NCBI GenBank assembly: GCA_013397115.1
Contig: VWZW01007725.1
Location: 620,245-684,244, forward strand
Direction: 5' to 3'
DNA: 64,000 bases
From: Edolisoma coerulescens
Taxonomy: Eukaryota > Chordata > Aves > Passeriformes > Campephagidae
The position numbers and the translations under genes were made by a program. This document shows, in pieces, positions 59,771 to 64,000 of this stretch (positions are counted from its first letter, which is position 1; every line of letters begins with the position of its first letter). The notes under the pieces are model-generated. The model saw nothing but the letters and a program-made list of their open reading frames with translations. It made no database searches and was not told the origin of the DNA.

Positions 59771-62589
59771 TGTTGAAAGACAAGACCATTGTATTTTATT
59801 TTAAAAGTATAAAAGTGTCTCTTTCTTGGAATCCTACTTAAGCACCGTTTGGGCTTTCCTTTGCAGTTAGGAACACAAATTCCAGCATAAAAGTTTTTTC
59901 AAGTCAGTAGGCAATTCAGACTGGAATAGTGTAGTGTGAAGTGTCAGAAGACCTTAATAATAACTTTAGTGTATCTTTAGTGTAAAGTGATGCAAAAGAG
60001 CATCCCAGCTTCATTAATATCATAGGTGCTGAAGACAAAGTGTTGTGAAACCTGCAGCAAGATAAGCATGACTGTCTTGTGAAGAAAACAATTTAAGTTT
60101 TAGGTTAACATCAGATTATGCCTATATTAAGAGAGGCATTTGTCTCTCCCACCCTATACATCAGAAGAAAACCAACTCCTTGGGGCTTATCAATGCTTTC
60201 ATTCTTTAAAATAACATTTATACTTGCTTTCAGTATCCACCAAGATGAACTTCTCCTGGCACTACTGACTGAAATAATTTCATGTGACTCATCAATTTGC
60301 GCAGGACTCTGTAAAGTTTCTCCATATTCTGAAGAAATTAAGTGCTTAATTCAATCCCCGTGTTTTCCTCTGGGTTTTCTTAATTATTCATTTATCCACA
60401 AAAACAGAAGGTTGCAGGTCTAGAGTTATGTATAAACATAGAAGCAAAGGACTGGAAAGAAGTCACCTGCCCATGCCATGTTTGCTTATTTTGCTGGGAA
60501 AACTTAACACTTGCATGAAGTGAGAAAGCTGTTAAGATACTATTTTTCTCATCCCCTAACTAAAAGTCCGAACAACCACACACACTCACAAAAAAAAAGC
60601 AAAAACAAAAAAATAAACCAATGTAAAAATAACTTGGTAAATAACTTGACCTACTCAGTCAAGCAATCACATTATATAAGAGCACAGGATCACCAAATGC
60701 AGGAATTGCCCCAAGTTTCTGTAATGGCACCTAGCAGCTCCATCAGTACCACTTAGTCCAGTTCACACACTTATGTACTGATAAGCACCAAGTGATCAAT
60801 CAGTCCCAGTGGGGCACGTATCAGATCAAATGATGGTGATAAAAGCTATCTGAACCCTTTGCAATCAAAGCATATCTCAATAAATCTCTTTAGCGTTAAG
60901 ATCTTTGACAGTTTGGCTCCTTTACAAAGGTAACAGGGAGCAGCTCATCCAAATAGTTTCATCATGGAAGTTTGGCCCTGGCCACATCCTCCCTGTTAAA
61001 GAGCTGGCCAGGAGGACAGACATCTTAATCCTTCACAAATATTCAATGAGCTGTAATATTAGTTCTCAAAGATGTATTGCAGCATCCTTCAAAGAGACTG
61101 TGACAAGAGGACATTTAAAAGAAAACCGTGATTTGTTTGTTAGATGCTGCGTTATTTTTTTCCCCTTAATATTACATTTCAGCCATTGCATTCATCAATA
61201 AACTTAGCAGGACGCTGCCTGACATTTTAAAATATGCAGTCAATTATGAAAAGTCATGCTGTTTGAGAAAAATTTATCCCACATTGCAAATATGAATTTA
61301 GTGACTCTCCAAGCTTTTAAGCTAATCTTATTATCCACATAATAATGTCCAGGGGCATAATAGTCTCCAGAGGCACCAGGCCATTGTGTTAGTCACAGTG
61401 GAGTAAGTCTATAGAAAAAAATAATTGCCTTGACCTTATCTAAAGTTTTCTGATGGAAACATCTGAAATCCAGCTTTTCAGCCACAAGTGTTTGTTGGCA
61501 TCCTCCTTTTACCATGGCTGAAGAACATGTGGTATTCTAGCCTCTGCTGTAAAGTCTACTCCCACCAAACTGCTAACCCACAGAGCTTGCTTAGACTACC
61601 ACAGGCCAGTCTTCTCACACAAATCAAAGAAAGCATACCCTTGGATCTGGATCCCCCTCCTAATATCCGGGACTTTTACACTATGAGAAGACTATTTTTT
61701 TTTTTTCAGTTATGTGCAAAGAGCAGACTATGCAGGGAAAAAAATCACAGCTGCAAGTGTAGCCCTGCACCCATCTGCACCCATCCTTGCCTTATCTTTT
61801 GAAATAAGATCAGCTGTTTTATATGTGAAAGTGTTGGCAACTCCTTCCATCTGAAGTGAAAGGAGCCTTTCCAGTACTCCTGTGACCAGATTTAAACCTT
61901 TATGCAAACAAGTCTTGCTTAGAAGAACCTAATTCCAATCTCTTTATTGCTCACCTAAGGCATTTGTTGCACTTGATAGGCTGTGAAGAAGAACAGCCAT
62001 ATTGATCCCAAGATTGTGGGATTGAAACTAGTGGGAACTGTTATAAAATTTTAATATATGCCATCTTCCAGACGAAAGGAGACTCCAGGGAGAGCTGACC
62101 TTTGAGTGCAGAAACTTTAATAACACGTCAACAGTGGGGTTACATTTTCAATACAAAAACGAATGACAAAATTAGGGAGATTGCACTACAGTTGTACTGT
62201 CTAGAAACAAGAAGGTTTCTGCTAGGCTTTTGTGAATTTATGGGTTATATAAATTGAAATAATATGAAAAAACATAGAGTCAAAAATGCTGATGAAGTTC
62301 CCATTGATTTCAAGCAAATCTGTGCCAAACAACGGTTCATAGTTGATGCAAGTGTTATCTCATCTTAACTTCTGACTATACACCCACAGTATTGACACTG
62401 TTTTTAGCAGTCCTCCTTCAACTTGTACCTTTCCATTCACAGTCATTATTATTATGAGGGAGGAAAAAGCAACCGCCTGCTCGAAATAAGCAGTATATTC
62501 TCCATGAACAGAATTTTGTGGAAAACAAAACTATTTGAAATTAAATTTAACAAATAGTTTTGGCCAGATGAAAAAAAGGTGAAGAGTCA
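59771..62589. other. Non-coding stretch, probable CPNE4 5' intron or upstream sequence
   Basis: No gene, RNA gene or transposon recognised. Two short inverted motifs, at 60857-60870 and 61328-61345, are listed under findings as possible regulatory sites. Confidence 0.5.
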
Positions 62590-62645
62590 AGGGATTCAAA
62601 TTTCAAGGGATCTTAGGAGGTCATCTAGTCAGACCCAAAGGATGG
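62590..62645 (-). mobile_element. Possible old CR1-like LINE 3' remnant
   Basis: The stretch GGGATCTTAGGAGGTCATCT followed by AGTCAGACCC resembles the conserved 3' end of CR1/L3-type LINEs in minus orientation. Only about 45 bases match, and no neighbouring block could be recognised. It could be a chance match. Confidence 0.4.
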
Positions 62646-64000
62646 AATATTTTAAAAGCCTAAAAGCCTTATTTTAAAATTTCAGAATAATTTTGCAACT
62701 GAAACAGTCTATGATTGATGACATGCTTTTTTGACATGATCTTCTATGCTCGTATTTTTATATTTGCCTTTAAAAACATGCATAGAAAATTGGTCCTTTC
62801 AAACTGATCCTGCCCTGCTCTATCCCAACTGCTCTGTTCAGGAAACCTTTGGCAACATTATTCATCATTTCCCACCACCTCTTGATTACGGATCTCTACC
62901 CAGACTTATATCCCCAATGGTTTAATTCTTTCCACAAAAAATTTCAATCCTTTTGGTCATTTGAAAGTAGGAATGGTATTAAAAAAACAAACAAACAAAA
63001 AACCAACAAAAGCCACAACAAAGCAAATAAAATCAGTCAAACAAATGTCATGATCCTCAAAAGTGTTCAAGGAGAAATTCAGTGTCATCAGAGAAACAGC
63101 ATTCAAAAAATGGGTAAGTTTCAGCATGATCAACAGCGTCTTTTATTTTAAGAATATTTCTTATCCAGCTGCTCTACAGAATATGTTCCATAGCATTACA
63201 CAGTACTCCCAATGGTTTTTATGAAAAATTCAGAATATAATATGGCAAGTTTATTGATTCTTTTTCTGGTGTTTGAATTTCCTATGACTGTAAGTGTCTG
63301 GCACCCACCAAGGAGGAGCTGACAATTGACCTCTGGTAAAAAGGGAATTATACAAGCATTTGTAAAGCATAGGCTGTGACCACCATATATTTAATTTAAT
63401 ACTGACCTGGAAAATACTTAATGCATTAGACCTACAAATAACAATAACTGGAATACTCAGCCCTTTGTTACGAAGTCACATCAAGACAACATTACTGAGA
63501 AAAGTGCTTTCACCATAGTCAAGCTTAGAAACATTCCTGAAAAAGCAGTGGAAAGAGAATATGTATGTTTATACACAGCTTTGGAGTAAAGCCATGTACT
63601 TCCCTGTTTTTACCAGCTTTGCACTGGCTGTCATGAGATGACGATGATCCTACACAAAGTCTGTACAGCAGAGATATTTCTGTCTTTGCACTGTGTGGAA
63701 CCATTTGCAGAGGTTTCCTATTTATTTCCCTATTTACTGATTAATTATTCAGTCACATGTCTGCACAATCTGAAAGTTTTTAAAGCACACAAAGCCTAAT
63801 TATTGTCCCAGGTTAAATAAATTAACTAGGGTGGCCAGAATGTTTATCTGGGCATTTGCATCCAAGAAGGGCTGCTGGACAACCAGAAAACCCCAATATT
63901 TTGAAAATAAAAGCATGTTCAGGAAAGAGGATGGTATTAACTTTCAGGACCCAATACTCTTCCTGTTCTGCCAGCTCCCTCCTGCCAGACCTCACAGCAA
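62646..64000. other. Non-coding stretch to the end of the window
   Basis: No gene or transposon recognised. A CAAA-rich simple sequence lies at about 62981-63012. Confidence 0.5.

Overview
The window looks like a piece of a bird nuclear genome, almost all of it non-coding. The evidence is AT-rich, CpG-poor DNA with no long open frames, at least nine clear copies of CR1-type LINE retrotransposons (the dominant LINE of birds), and one solitary retroviral LTR of a type I recognise as widespread in birds. No prokaryotic, plasmid or viral genome organisation is present. The species cannot be named from the sequence.

The only protein-coding sequence I can support is one minus-strand exon at 38913-39100. 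It has a consensus donor and acceptor and encodes the first 60 residues of a copine, recognised as copine-4 (CPNE4). It carries the start codon and the first half of the first C2 domain. Transcription runs right to left. On this reading, 39101-64000 is 5' intron or upstream sequence, and 1-38912 is the first part of the next intron. I found no second CPNE4 exon, which fits the large introns of this gene in other vertebrates.

Layout: a compact CpG island at about 875-1345, interrupted by a 116-base run of N, lies more than 37 kb downstream of the coding exon and could be an alternative, antisense or orphan promoter. CR1 fragments lie at about 13755-14090 (-), 19782-20075 (-), 24572-24968 (-), 26860-27099 (+), 35548-36345 (+), 42105-42390 (+), 46806-47085 (-), 51225-51545 (-) and 58940-59770 (+), with a probable old remnant at 62590-62645. 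All are 5'-truncated or internally deleted and none can be active. A solo LTR with TATA box and polyadenylation signal lies at 56173-56750 (+). A TG microsatellite with an adjoining AT-rich inverted repeat lies at 29671-29730. The remaining DNA has no recognisable gene, RNA gene or mobile element. A few short inverted-repeat motifs that could be regulatory are reported as hypotheses.

I saw no convincing evidence of a previously undescribed biological system. The items most worth following are the intragenic CpG island and a few compact palindromic motifs that could lie in conserved non-coding elements. CR1 and LTR boundaries were set by eye and may be off by 10-30 bases.
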